Assembly: GCF_004920405.1 (NCBI RefSeq)
Contig: NZ_RFLV01000001.1
Coordinates: forward strand, 930,001-994,000
Reading direction: 5' to 3'
Source: Pseudomonas leptonychotis
GTDB taxonomy: Bacteria > Pseudomonadota > Gammaproteobacteria > Pseudomonadales > Pseudomonadaceae
Length of the DNA stretch: 64,000 nt
The translations under genes and the position numbers were made by a program. Of this stretch, positions 18,958 to 28,509 are shown one piece after another (the first letter of the stretch is position 1; every line of letters starts with the position of its first letter). The notes under the pieces are model-generated. The model was given only the letters and a program-made list of their open reading frames with translations, searched no databases and was not told the origin of the DNA.

Positions 18958-20565
18958 ATGACCGACCAGACCACCCGCCTCCCCGTTCGCCGTGCCTTGA
19001 TCAGTGTTTCCGACAAGACCGGCATCCTTGAGTTTGCCCGTGAGCTCGTCGCCCTCAATGTGGAAATCCTCTCCACCGGCGGTACCTACAAGCTGCTCAA
19101 GGACAACGGCGTTGCCGCCGTGGAAGTGGCCGACTACACCGGTTTCGCAGAAATGATGGACGGCCGGGTGAAGACCCTGCACCCGATGATCCACGGCGGC
19201 ATCCTCGGACGTCGCGGTATCGATGACGGCATCATGAGCGAGCACGGTATCAAGCCGATCGACTTGGTTGCAGTCAACCTTTACCCCTTCGCCGCTACGG
19301 TGGCCAAACCGGGCTGCACCTTGCCTGACGCCATCGAGAACATCGACATTGGCGGCCCAACCATGGTCCGCTCTGCGGCGAAGAACCACAAAGACGTGGC
19401 CATCGTGGTCAACGCGGGTGACTACGCAGGTATCGTTGAGTCGCTGAAAGCCGGCGGCCTGAGCTATGCCGAGCGCTTCGCTTTGATGCTCAAGGCCTTC
19501 GAGCACACCGCCGCCTACGACGGCATGATCGCCAACTACCTGGGCACTATCGACCAAAGCCGCGACACTCTCTCCACCGAAGAGCGCGGCGCCTTCCCAC
19601 AGACCTTTAACAGCCAGTTCATCAAGGCTCAGGAAATGCGCTACGGCGAGAACCCGCACCAGAGCGCGGCGTTCTATGTTGAAGCACAGAAGGGTGAGGC
19701 CAGCATCGCCAGCGCCATCCAGCTGCAAGGCAAGGAGCTGTCGTTCAATAACGTGGCCGACACCGACGCCGCGCTGGAGTGCGTGAAGAGTTTTGTTAAG
19801 CCCGCCTGCGTCATCGTCAAGCACGCCAATCCCTGTGGCGTGGCCGTGGCCCTGGACAGCGAAGGCGGCATCCGCCAAGCCTATGAGCTGGCCTACGCCA
19901 CCGACACCGAGTCGGCTTTCGGCGGCATCATCGCCTTTAACCGCGAGCTGGACGGCGCCACCGCCCAGGCTATCGTCGAGCGTCAGTTTGTTGAAGTGAT
20001 CATCGCGCCGAAAATCAGTGCTGAAGCCCGCGCTATCGTCGCCGCCAAAGCCAACGTCCGCTTGCTCGAGTGCGGCGAATGGCCAGCCGAGCGCAGCGCC
20101 GGCTGGGACTTCAAGCGCGTTAACGGTGGCCTACTGGTACAGAGCCGCGACATCGGCATGATCAAGGCAGAAGACCTGAGAATCGTCACCCAGCGCGCGC
20201 CGAGCGAGCAGGAAGTGCACGACCTGATCTTCGCCTGGAAAGTGGCCAAATTTGTTAAGTCCAACGCCATTGTCTACGCCAAAGGCCGTCAGACCATCGG
20301 TGTCGGCGCTGGCCAGATGAGCCGCGTCAACTCCGCGCGTATAGCTGCAATCAAAGCCGAGCATGCTGGCCTGCAAGTCGCCGGCTCGGTGATGGCTTCT
20401 GACGCCTTCTTCCCGTTCCGCGACGGCCTGGACAACGCGGCGGCCAATGGCATTACTGCGGTGATCCAGCCGGGCGGCTCGATGCGCGATGCGGAAGTGA
20501 TCGCCGCCGCCGACGAAGCCGGCATCGCCATGGTCTTCACAGGTATGCGCCACTTCCGTCACTAA
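18958..20565 (+). CDS. purH: Bifunctional AICAR transformylase / IMP cyclohydrolase
   Basis: Last two steps of IMP synthesis. The 535-aa protein has an N-terminal MGS-like cyclohydrolase domain ([22 protein letters not shown]) and a C-terminal transformylase domain with the KHANPCGVA signature. The start at 18958 (MTDQTTRLP) fits the usual Pseudomonas N-terminus; an ATG four codons upstream is also possible. It is followed by a repeat-rich gap and then purD, which is often co-regulated. Confidence 0.97.
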   Translation: MTDQTTRLPVRRALISVSDKTGILEFARELVALNVEILSTGGTYKLLKDNGVAAVEVADYTGFAEMMDGRVKTLHPMIHGGILGRRGIDDGIMSEHGIKPIDLVAVNLYPFAATVAKPGCTLPDAIENIDIGGPTMVRSAAKNHKDVAIVVNAGDYAGIVESLKAGGLSYAERFALMLKAFEHTAAYDGMIANYLGTIDQSRDTLSTEERGAFPQTFNSQFIKAQEMRYGENPHQSAAFYVEAQKGEASIASAIQLQGKELSFNNVADTDAALECVKSFVKPACVIVKHANPCGVAVALDSEGGIRQAYELAYATDTESAFGGIIAFNRELDGATAQAIVERQFVEVIIAPKISAEARAIVAAKANVRLLECGEWPAERSAGWDFKRVNGGLLVQSRDIGMIKAEDLRIVTQRAPSEQEVHDLIFAWKVAKFVKSNAIVYAKGRQTIGVGAGQMSRVNSARIAAIKAEHAGLQVAGSVMASDAFFPFRDGLDNAAANGITAVIQPGGSMRDAEVIAAADEAGIAMVFTGMRHFRH

Positions 20566-20570
20566 GTGGC

Positions 20571-20672
20571 ATGGCCACGCTGGAGCAGGCGTCTGCGTTG
20601 TTGCGGACGACTTCGCTAATGCTCATTGCCAGCCGGCAACTGCGCTTATCGAAGCCATCCGCGCCTAGCATC
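20571..20672. repeat. Diverged member of the AATGCTCATT repeat group
   Basis: It contains AATGCTCATT-GCC-agc-CGGC-AACTGCGCTTATCGAA, the same plan as AATGCTCATTTAC-loop-GTAAACTCCGCTT in the elements at 10316 and 14783, but with different arm sequence. Confidence 0.4.
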
Positions 20673-20715
20673 CACCCGCCCCATCACGGCCCGAAAGATC
20701 GTAAAGAACAAATTT

Positions 20716-20746
20716 GTAGGTTGGGTTGAGCGCAGCGATACCCAAC
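20716..20746. repeat. Family-B' repeat (GTAGGTTGGGTTGAGC type)
   Basis: GTAGGTTGGGTTGAGCGCAGC is followed by GATACCCAAC. It is a short relative of the repeat at 47969 and adjoins a family-B copy. Confidence 0.6.
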
Positions 20747-20754
20747 ACCGTTTT

Positions 20755-20784
20755 GTAGGGTGGATAGCGCTTTATCTATCCACC
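20755..20784. repeat. Family-B inverted repeat, short copy
   Basis: GTAGGGTGGATAGCGC and TTTATCTATCCACC form a single compact hairpin, 38 bases before the purD start. Confidence 0.75.
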
Positions 20785-20821
20785 AATCGGGCCACCGGCC
20801 CGCCTCCAGAGGGAGAGAGAC

Positions 20822-22111
20822 ATGAACGTATTGATCATCGGCAGCGGCGGTCGTGAACACGCCCTGGCCTGGAAAGTGGCGCAGGACAAGCGCGTCAACA
20901 AAGTCTTCGTCGCCCCCGGCAACGCCGGCACCGCCACCGAAGCCAAATGTGAAAACATCGCCATCGATGTGCTGGCCATCGAACAGCTGGCCGACTTCGC
21001 TGAAAAGAACGTGCAACTGACCATCGTCGGCCCGGAAGCGCCACTGGTGGCCGGCGTGGTCGATCTGTTCCGCTCACGCAAGCTGGATATCTTCGGCCCC
21101 ACCGCCGCCGCCGCGCAGCTGGAAGGCTCGAAGGCTTTCACCAAAGACTTCCTCGCTCGCCAGCAGATTCCAACGGCCGACTACCAGAACTTCACCGAAG
21201 TCGAGCCAGCACTGGCTTACCTGCAAAAGGTTGGCGCGCCCATCGTGATCAAGGCCGACGGCCTGGCCGCCGGTAAAGGCGTCATCGTCGCCATGACCTT
21301 GCAAGAAGCGGAAGACGCCGTGCGCGACATGCTCGCTGGCAATGCCTTCGGCGAAGCCGGCTCACGCGTAGTGATCGAAGAGTTTCTCGACGGCGAAGAG
21401 GCCAGCTTTATCGTCATGGTCGATGGCGCCAACGTGCTGCCAATGGCCACCAGCCAGGACCACAAGCGTGTCGGCGACGGCGACAGCGGCCCGAACACCG
21501 GCGGCATGGGCGCTTACTCTCCGGCCCCAGTGGTCACCGCTGACGTGCACAAGCGCGTAATGGATGAAGTGATCTACCCCACCGTGCGCGGCATGGCTAA
21601 CGAAGGCAACGTCTACACCGGTTTTCTCTACGCTGGACTGATGATCGACAAAGCCGGCAACCCGAAAGTCATCGAGTTCAACTGCCGCTTCGGCGACCCG
21701 GAAACCCAGCCGATCATGGTGCGCCTGGAATCCTCCTTGGTGCTGCTGGTCGAGGCCGCACTGGCCAAGGCACTGGACAAGGTTGAAGCGACCTGGGACC
21801 CACGCCCGACGGTGGGCGTGGTGATCGCCGCTGGCGGTTACCCGGCCGACTACGCCAAGGGCGATGTGATCGAAGGGCTGGACGCTGCCGCGCAACTGGA
21901 CGGTAAAGTGTTCCATGCTGGCACGGCGTTGAAGGACGGCCAGATCGTCACTGCCGGCGGTCGTGTGCTTTGCGCCACCGCCATCGGCCGGACGGTTGAG
22001 GAGGCGCAGCAGCAGGCCTATCGCCTGGCGGAGAAAGTCCGTTGGAGCGGCAGCTTCTACCGCAGCGATATTGGTTACCGCGCCATTGCCCGCGAGCGCG
22101 GAGCAAAGTGA
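20822..22111 (+). CDS. purD: Phosphoribosylamine-glycine ligase (GARS)
   Basis: ATP-dependent second step of purine synthesis. The 429-aa ATP-grasp protein begins MNVLIIGSGGREHALAWK; NTGGMGAYSPAPV and EFNCRFGDPETQ are the family signatures for substrate and metal binding. The ATG follows GGGAGAGAGAC. A terminator and a -10 element for retS follow its stop. Confidence 0.98.
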   Translation: MNVLIIGSGGREHALAWKVAQDKRVNKVFVAPGNAGTATEAKCENIAIDVLAIEQLADFAEKNVQLTIVGPEAPLVAGVVDLFRSRKLDIFGPTAAAAQLEGSKAFTKDFLARQQIPTADYQNFTEVEPALAYLQKVGAPIVIKADGLAAGKGVIVAMTLQEAEDAVRDMLAGNAFGEAGSRVVIEEFLDGEEASFIVMVDGANVLPMATSQDHKRVGDGDSGPNTGGMGAYSPAPVVTADVHKRVMDEVIYPTVRGMANEGNVYTGFLYAGLMIDKAGNPKVIEFNCRFGDPETQPIMVRLESSLVLLVEAALAKALDKVEATWDPRPTVGVVIAAGGYPADYAKGDVIEGLDAAAQLDGKVFHAGTALKDGQIVTAGGRVLCATAIGRTVEEAQQQAYRLAEKVRWSGSFYRSDIGYRAIARERGAK

Positions 22112-22134
22112 AGGTAAATAAAGGGTAAAACACG

Positions 22135-22162
22135 ACAAAGGTGGTCATTTGGCCGCCTTTGT
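22135..22162 (+). terminator. Terminator after purD
   Basis: ACAAAGGTGG pairs with CCGCCTTTGT (one G-U pair) across an 8-base loop. The T-tract is short (TCATATTTC). Confidence 0.65.
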
Positions 22163-22188
22163 CATATTTCCCTGACGGACAGCTTGGC

Positions 22189-22194
22189 TATAAT
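22189..22194 (+). promoter_or_regulatory. Perfect -10 hexamer upstream of retS
   Basis: TATAAT lies 30 bases before the retS GTG. No good -35 is visible at 16-18 bases, so an activator may be needed. Confidence 0.45.
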
Positions 22195-22224
22195 CCGACC
22201 ACTTATTATTGAAGGGACTTCACT

Positions 22225-25005
22225 GTGCGCCGGCTGAGGATTGCCACCTACCTGCTACTCAGCACGCTGCTGATGGCGCTCACTGTAGCGTCAGCTCAGG
22301 CAGAGCCACAGCCATCCTGGTCGAGTTTCATCGACCCGCACGCCGCGCTGCAATTCAATGACGTGCTCCGCCCCGAGCGTCAAGCGCAGTTCCACCCCAC
22401 CGACCTGACTCAGCTGTACACCCCTGGCGGCGACACTGCACTGTGGCTGCACCACCGCCTGCCGGCCAATAGCGATGCGCAGATGTTGCGTGTATTCGCC
22501 CCCTACCTGGCCTACCTCGATCTGTATGTGCTGCAAGGCGACACGCTGATTGAGCAGGCTCACACCGGCAACAACCTGCCATTTTCCAGTCGACCGCTGG
22601 CCAGCCGTGATTTTCTCCTGCCGCTGCCCAAGGCCGAACAGCCGCTGGATATCTACCTGCGCCTGGCATCGGAACACGCGCTGCGCCCCAGCATTACGCT
22701 GCAAAGCGCCCAAGCGATGGCCGCCGATGACAATCGCCCGCTGCTCTTCGGCCTGCTGCTCGGCTGCCTCGGCATGCTGGTGGCTTACAACGTCGTGCGT
22801 TTCATCTATACCCGCGCCGCCAGTGGGTTATGGCTGGCGGCAACACAAACCTGCCAGTTGGTCGCAGTGGTTAGCCTACTTGGCATCAGCACGCCCTGGC
22901 TAAGTGATTGGCAGAGCCTGCAACCGCAAATCGCCAATCTGTCGATGCTGCTCGCCACACTCTGCGCCTTGTGTTTTACCGCCAGTTTCTTCAACAAGGT
23001 CTGCCCCCGCACGCCACTGAACCACCTGCTGACCGGCGAAGTCGTGGTTATCGGTGTGCTTTGCGTGATCTTGCTGGTGGCCACCAACCTGCAATTCAAT
23101 CAGTTGGTCTACCTGCTCACCATCGTCGCCGGTCTAAGCATCCTGCTGGTGTCATTGAGTCACTGGCGGCACGGCTACCAACCAGCGCGCTTGTTCAGCC
23201 TGGCCGTGCTGTTGTTTTGCGCGGCGTTTATCTGCGCCCTGCCGATTTTCTTCGGCTACTGGTCAGTGCAGAGTGAATGGATGGCCTACGGCCTGCTGGC
23301 TGTCACGGTAACCAGCGGGTTTATCCTCAGCATGGCGTTGAGCGAGCGACAGCGACGCATCATGCAGGACCATTTCAGCATCAGCCGCGCGCTCGCCGCC
23401 AGCTCCGCAGAACTGAAAGCCAAGGCGGAGTTTCTCGCCAAGATCAGCCACGAAATCCGCACACCGATGAATGGCGTACTGGGCATGACCGAGCTGCTGC
23501 TCGGCACCCCACTCTCGGCCAAACAACGCGATTACGTACAAACCATCCACAGCTCAGGCAACGAGCTGCTGACCCTGATCAACGAAATCCTCGACATCTC
23601 CAAGCTCGAGTCCGGACAGATAGAGCTGGATGACGTGCAGTTCGATCTAAACGCGCTAATCGAAGACTGCCTGGATATCTTCCGCGCCAAGGCCGAACAG
23701 CAGAAGGTCGAGCTGATCAGCTTTATGCAGCCGCAAGTGCCACGGGTCATCAGCGGCGACCCCACGCGCCTGCGCCAAACCCTTTTAAGCCTGCTGGATA
23801 ACGCCTTCAAACAAACCGACGAAGGCGAAATCCTGTTGGTGGTGGCCCTCGACACCACCGGCGAGCAACCGCGTTTGCGTATTGCCGTGCAGGACAGCGG
23901 CAAGCCGCTGGACGCCAGTGAACGTGACGCCCTGCTCAACGCCGAACTGCACAGCAAGGACTTCCTCGCCGCAACCAAACTCGGCGGTCGCCTGGGCCTG
24001 ATCATCGCCCGCCAGTTGGTACGCCTGATGGAAGGCGAATTCGGCATCCAAAGCGGTGGCAGTCAGGGCTCGACCCTGTGGCTGACCCTGCCGCTGGACG
24101 CCACGCGCCTGGAGCAACCCACCGCCGACCTCGACGCCTCGTTGCAAGGCGCGCGCCTGCTGGTGGTGGACGACAACGACACCTGCCGCAAAGTCTTGGT
24201 GCAGCAATGCAGCGCCTGGGGCATGCAGGTCAGCGCCGTGCCATCGGGCAAGGAAGCCATGGCCCTGCTGCGCACCAAGGCGCATCTGCGCGAATACTTC
24301 GATGCGGTGCTGCTCGATCAGGACATGCCCGGCATGACCGGTATGCAACTGGCCGCACGGATCAAGGAAGACGCCAACCTCAATCACGACATTCTGGTGA
24401 TCATGCTCACCGGCATCAGCAACGCGCCGAGCAAGATCATCGCGCGCAACGCCGGGATCAAACGCATTCTGGCCAAGCCAGTAGCCGGTTACACCCTGAA
24501 AACCACCCTGGCCGATGAATTAGCGCAGCGCGGCAAGGGCGACTCGCCAATGTTCAGCCCAGCGCCGGTCAGTGCGCCATTGAACGTGCCCAGCGACTTC
24601 CGCATTTTGGTGGCCGAGGACAACACCATCTCCACCAAGGTGATTCGCGGCATGCTCGGCAAACTCAAACTGCAGCCGGACACCGCCAGCAACGGCGAAG
24701 AAGCCCTCAGTGCAATGAAAGCCCAGCAATACGACCTGGTGCTGATGGACTGCGAAATGCCCGTGCTCGACGGCTTCTCCGCCACCGAGCAACTGCGCGC
24801 CTGGGAGGCCGCCGAACAGCGTTCGCGCACGCCGGTGGTGGCACTCACGGCGCACATCCTCAATGAGCACAAAGAGCGGGCACGCCAGGCCGGCATGGAT
24901 GGGCACATGTCCAAACCGGTGGAAATGTCACAGCTGCGCGAGCTGATCGAACACTGGGTCATCGAGCGGGAAATCCGCCGGCAACGCGACGCCCTGACCT
25001 CCTGA
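22225..25005 (+). CDS. retS: Hybrid sensor kinase RetS
   Basis: Inner-membrane regulator of the Gac/Rsm pathway; in P. aeruginosa RetS binds GacS and blocks its signalling, favouring acute virulence over biofilm. The 926-aa protein has a signal peptide (1-27), a periplasmic 7TMR-DISMED2 domain, seven membrane helices (about 175-385), an HK domain with His 409 in [12 protein letters not shown], and two receivers with acceptors Asp 698 (LLDQDMP) and Asp 842 (LMDCEMP). The ATP-binding boxes look degenerate: DSGKPL in place of DxGxG, and LGGRLGL in place of GTGLGL. The start is GTG. Order purD-retS-marC matches PA4855-PA4857. Confidence 0.96.
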   Translation: MRRLRIATYLLLSTLLMALTVASAQAEPQPSWSSFIDPHAALQFNDVLRPERQAQFHPTDLTQLYTPGGDTALWLHHRLPANSDAQMLRVFAPYLAYLDLYVLQGDTLIEQAHTGNNLPFSSRPLASRDFLLPLPKAEQPLDIYLRLASEHALRPSITLQSAQAMAADDNRPLLFGLLLGCLGMLVAYNVVRFIYTRAASGLWLAATQTCQLVAVVSLLGISTPWLSDWQSLQPQIANLSMLLATLCALCFTASFFNKVCPRTPLNHLLTGEVVVIGVLCVILLVATNLQFNQLVYLLTIVAGLSILLVSLSHWRHGYQPARLFSLAVLLFCAAFICALPIFFGYWSVQSEWMAYGLLAVTVTSGFILSMALSERQRRIMQDHFSISRALAASSAELKAKAEFLAKISHEIRTPMNGVLGMTELLLGTPLSAKQRDYVQTIHSSGNELLTLINEILDISKLESGQIELDDVQFDLNALIEDCLDIFRAKAEQQKVELISFMQPQVPRVISGDPTRLRQTLLSLLDNAFKQTDEGEILLVVALDTTGEQPRLRIAVQDSGKPLDASERDALLNAELHSKDFLAATKLGGRLGLIIARQLVRLMEGEFGIQSGGSQGSTLWLTLPLDATRLEQPTADLDASLQGARLLVVDDNDTCRKVLVQQCSAWGMQVSAVPSGKEAMALLRTKAHLREYFDAVLLDQDMPGMTGMQLAARIKEDANLNHDILVIMLTGISNAPSKIIARNAGIKRILAKPVAGYTLKTTLADELAQRGKGDSPMFSPAPVSAPLNVPSDFRILVAEDNTISTKVIRGMLGKLKLQPDTASNGEEALSAMKAQQYDLVLMDCEMPVLDGFSATEQLRAWEAAEQRSRTPVVALTAHILNEHKERARQAGMDGHMSKPVEMSQLRELIEHWVIEREIRRQRDALTS

Positions 25006-25077
25006 TTGACGCCGTGGGTTGCCCCACGGCCGCTACGCTCTTACCCTGCCCGTTCTTTTGCCAAGCGAGTCTGTCCC

Positions 25078-25674
25078 ATGGCGTCCGCGCTATTCAGCCT
25101 GTATTTGAAACTGCTGGTGCTCTACAGCCCGTTCTTCGTGCTGTCGTGCTTTATCGGCTTGAGTCGCGGCTACACGGTCAAAGAGCGTAAGCGCCTGGCC
25201 TGGAAAGTAGCCCTCGGTGTACTGATCGCCAGCGTGTTGCTGTACCTGTTCGGCAAGCACATCTTCACCCTGTTCGGCATCACCATCGACGCCTTCCGTA
25301 TCGGTGCAGGCAGCGTACTGTTTATCTCGGCGCTGGGCATGGCTCAAGGCAAGTCGGCGGTGCAGAGCGACAACGTACAGCAGGACGTGACCATCGTCCC
25401 GCTGACCATTCCGCTCACTGTCGGGCCCGGCACCATCGGTGCACTGCTGCTGATGGGCGCCAGCCAACCGGACTGGGGCGATAAAGCCGTGGCCGTGCTG
25501 GGCATTGCGTTGGCCAGCTTCACCGTGGGCGTGGTGTTGTATATGTCCAACCAGTTCGAACGCCTGCTGGGCGACCAAGGCCTACAAATCGTCAGCCGCC
25601 TGATGGGCCTGTTCGTGTGCGCGCTGGCCGCTCAGATCATCTTTACCGGGGTAAAGAACTACCTCGCCCTCTGA
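25078..25674 (+). CDS. MarC family integral membrane protein
   Basis: Protein of 198 aa with about six hydrophobic helices and the family's conserved TIPLTVGPGTIGALLLMG loop. MarC/YhgN proteins are poorly understood inner-membrane proteins; the name reflects a former link to multiple antibiotic resistance that was later withdrawn. The ATG at 25078 (MASALFSLYLKLLVLYSPFF) starts just before the first helix; a longer frame reaches back to the retS stop without support. No partner function can be inferred. Confidence 0.9.
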   Translation: MASALFSLYLKLLVLYSPFFVLSCFIGLSRGYTVKERKRLAWKVALGVLIASVLLYLFGKHIFTLFGITIDAFRIGAGSVLFISALGMAQGKSAVQSDNVQQDVTIVPLTIPLTVGPGTIGALLLMGASQPDWGDKAVAVLGIALASFTVGVVLYMSNQFERLLGDQGLQIVSRLMGLFVCALAAQIIFTGVKNYLAL

Positions 25675-25820
25675 TCCAGCCCGAATGTATGCCGGGCCGC
25701 CTGAGCAGCGCACCATAAGCTGGCAAGCAGCCCCGCCGCGGTGCATCAAGCGCCCGACGCCCCGCGCTATAACGCCAAAAACCCAAGCTAACTCGTTGAA
25801 ATAAAACAACTTATCAAACC

Positions 25821-25836
25821 TGGCACCGGGCTTGCT
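25821..25836 (+). promoter_or_regulatory. Sigma-54 (-24/-12) promoter of the allophanate hydrolase
   Basis: TGGCAC-N5-TTGCT matches the RpoN consensus exactly, with the invariant GG and GC 10 bases apart. It lies 42 bases before the ATG at 25879. Upstream, GCACCA (25710) and GGTGCA (25740) resemble NtrC half-sites, though their spacing is not canonical. Confidence 0.85.
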
Positions 25837-25878
25837 CTAAGCATTCCATCACTTGGATACAAGATGGGATTTCAGAGC

Positions 25879-27690
25879 ATGTCCAACGCCCCTATCGCCT
25901 TCACTCTCGCCGACTGGCAACAGGCTTTCCGCGACGGCCAGTCACCGGCCGAACTGCTGCACCACCTGCGCCTTGAATTGAGCGCGGCGGATAACGCCTG
26001 GATTGCGCTGGCCAGCGAGGCTCAGCTCAACGCCCAGCTCGATGGTTTGTCCACCTTGCTGGAAAGTGCCAACGGCGAACTGAGCACGTTACCGCTGTAT
26101 GGCGTGCCCTTCGCCATCAAGGACAATATCGACGCCGCTGGCTGGCCCACCACGGCCGCCTGCCCTGAGTTCGCCTACACCGCTGCAACCGACGCCACAG
26201 TGGTGGCCAAGCTGCGTGCGGCCGGCGCCATTCTTATCGGCAAGACCAACCTCGACCAATTCGCCACCGGCCTGGTCGGCACCCGCTCGCCTTATGGCGC
26301 CGTGGCCAATAGCTTCAACGCTGCTTATGTCAGCGGCGGCTCCAGCTCCGGTTCAGCCAGTGTGGTGGCGCGCGGCCTGGTGCCATTTGCACTGGGCACC
26401 GACACCGCCGGTTCCGGGCGTGTACCCGCTGGTTTCAACAATATTGTCGGGCTCAAGCCGAGCAAAGGCTGGTTGTCGACGACCGGCCTGGTACCGGCAT
26501 GCCGCAGCCTCGACTGCATTTCAATCTTTGCCCTGACCGTGGCCGACGCTCAGTGCGTCGCCCAGATCGCCGGCGGTTATGACGCCAGCGATGCCTACTC
26601 GCGGCAGAATCCCAACCGCGCGCCAGTCAACATGCCGGCGGCGCCCAAGCTGGCCATTCCCGATCAACTGGAGTTCTTTGGCGACAGCCAGAACCAGGCG
26701 GTCTTCGAGCAGGCCATCAAGCGCTTGCGCGAACTGGGCGCAACAATCACCCCAATCGACTTCAGCCCATTCCGCGCCCTGGCCGAGCAGCTCTATTACG
26801 GATCCTGGGTCGCCGAGCGCGCGGTCGCCCTCGATGACATGCTCAAGAACCAGCCGCACGCGATCAACCCGGTAGTGCGCGGCATCGTCGAGAACGGTCT
26901 GAAATACAGCGCCTGCGATGCCTACAAAGCCGAATACATCCGCGCCGAACTGAGCCGACAGATTAACGATGCGCTGGCCGGTTTCGACGCCTTGGTGGTA
27001 CCGACCTCACCGACCATTCGCACTCTCGCCGAGATGGAAGCCGAACCCGTGCTGTTCAACAGCCAGTTCGGCACTTACACCAACTTCACCAACCTCGCCG
27101 ACCTCAGCGCCCTGGCGCTACCGGCGGGCATGCGCAGCGACGGGCTGCCAGCCGGCATCACCCTGATCGCGCCAGCCTGGCATGACCAAGCCCTGGCCGC
27201 CTTCGGCCAACGCTGGCAACACGCACTCAATCTGCCGCTCGGCGCCACTGGCCGCGCCCTACCCGCTGCAACGCCGAGCAACTCGCCTGCACCCGGCTGC
27301 GTACGGGTGGCGGTGGTCGGCGCGCACCTCACCGGCATGCCACTGAACCATCAGCTAACCAGTCGCGATGCAGTACTGGTGGAGCAGACCCTCACCGCAC
27401 CAAGCTACAACCTTTACGCCCTACCCGGCACCGTACCGCCCAAACCTGGGCTGGCGCGGGTAACCGCCGATGGCGCAGCGATCATCGTCGAGCTGTGGGA
27501 CATCCCCCTGGCACGCTTTGGCGAGTTCGTCGCCGAGATCCCTGCACCACTGGGCATCGGCAACCTGAGCCTGACCGATGGCCGCAGCGTTAAAGGTTTT
27601 ATCTGCGAGCCGTACGCCTTGAGTGGGGCGCGCAACATCACCAGCTTCGGCGGCTGGCGCTCCTTTATTGCCAGCCAGCAGCAGGGCTAA
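25879..27690 (+). CDS. atzF: Allophanate hydrolase
   Basis: Hydrolyses allophanate, releasing ammonia and CO2. The 603-aa protein has an N-terminal amidase-signature domain with the complete Ser-cisSer-Lys triad: Lys 81 in FAIKDN, the GGSSSGSA loop at 153-160 and the nucleophile Ser 179 in DTAGSGR. The C-terminal domain (from about 455, RVAVVGAHLTGMPLNHQL) is that of AtzF-type enzymes. The start at 25879 follows the sigma-54 promoter. No urea carboxylase or guanidine carboxylase gene is beside it. A GntR-family gene starts 6 bases after the stop, so the two are co-transcribed. Confidence 0.93.
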   Translation: MSNAPIAFTLADWQQAFRDGQSPAELLHHLRLELSAADNAWIALASEAQLNAQLDGLSTLLESANGELSTLPLYGVPFAIKDNIDAAGWPTTAACPEFAYTAATDATVVAKLRAAGAILIGKTNLDQFATGLVGTRSPYGAVANSFNAAYVSGGSSSGSASVVARGLVPFALGTDTAGSGRVPAGFNNIVGLKPSKGWLSTTGLVPACRSLDCISIFALTVADAQCVAQIAGGYDASDAYSRQNPNRAPVNMPAAPKLAIPDQLEFFGDSQNQAVFEQAIKRLRELGATITPIDFSPFRALAEQLYYGSWVAERAVALDDMLKNQPHAINPVVRGIVENGLKYSACDAYKAEYIRAELSRQINDALAGFDALVVPTSPTIRTLAEMEAEPVLFNSQFGTYTNFTNLADLSALALPAGMRSDGLPAGITLIAPAWHDQALAAFGQRWQHALNLPLGATGRALPAATPSNSPAPGCVRVAVVGAHLTGMPLNHQLTSRDAVLVEQTLTAPSYNLYALPGTVPPKPGLARVTADGAAIIVELWDIPLARFGEFVAEIPAPLGIGNLSLTDGRSVKGFICEPYALSGARNITSFGGWRSFIASQQQG

Positions 27691-27696
27691 GCCAGG

Positions 27697-28428
27697 ATGC
27701 CACTGAACGCCGTGCCACAAGCTGCCAAGGAGCGTGCGGGGAATCTCGCCGAGCGCATCTACCTGCAGCTCAAAGACGACATCTTCGAATTCCGCCTGCT
27801 GCCAGGCGACCGTTTCTCCGAAGGTGAAATCGCCGAGCGCATGGCCGTCAGCCGCACCCCCGTGCGTCAGGCGCTGTATCGCCTGCAACGCGAGGGCTAC
27901 CTGCAGGTGTATTTCCGCAGCGGCTGGCAGGTTAAGCCGTTCGATTTTGAACACTTCGCGGAACTCTACGAGGTGCGCATCGTGCTCGAACTGGAAGCCG
28001 TGCGACGTTTGTGTGCACGCACCCAAGATGAGCATCCCGCCGCACTGGAGCAACTCAAGCGCACCTGGTTGGTGCAACCCGAGCAGCGTTTGCAGGACGG
28101 CCGTGAAGTCTCGCAGCTCGATGAGCGTTCTCACTGCCTGTTGGTCGAGGCCACTGGCAACCGCGAAATGGCCCGCCTACACGCCGAAGTCAGCGAGAAG
28201 ATCCGCATTATCAGGCGCCTGGACTTCACCCAAAGCCCGCGCGTAGCCGCTACTTATGCTGAGCACGGAAAAATTATCGAAGCGATTTTGGCGCGTCGGA
28301 GCGAAGAGGCACAGCTATTGCTCAAGACCCATATAGAGGTCAGCAAGGCACAAGTGCACACCATCACCCTGCACATGCTGCATAACGCGCGTCAGCGCAG
28401 CATGCCAACACCAGCGGTGAAGCCTTAA
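27697..28428 (+). CDS. GntR-family (FadR subfamily) transcriptional regulator
   Basis: DNA-binding regulator of 243 aa. The winged helix-turn-helix occupies about 15-85 (RFSEGEIAERMAVSRTPVRQ), followed by an FCD ligand-binding domain whose metal-ligand histidines and Asp fit the family (ELYEVRIVLELEA, DERSHCLLV). It starts 6 bases after atzF and ends 81 bases before urtA, so it may control either or both; a ligand of the urea/allophanate/ureide type is an inference only. Confidence 0.9.
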   Translation: MPLNAVPQAAKERAGNLAERIYLQLKDDIFEFRLLPGDRFSEGEIAERMAVSRTPVRQALYRLQREGYLQVYFRSGWQVKPFDFEHFAELYEVRIVLELEAVRRLCARTQDEHPAALEQLKRTWLVQPEQRLQDGREVSQLDERSHCLLVEATGNREMARLHAEVSEKIRIIRRLDFTQSPRVAATYAEHGKIIEAILARRSEEAQLLLKTHIEVSKAQVHTITLHMLHNARQRSMPTPAVKP

Positions 28429-28509
28429 GAATCGGCCCTGTTTCAACTGCCAAATAAACAACTAAAACCAGCAGCTCAAACACTTAAGTTCGTGAATGGA
28501 GATCGCACC

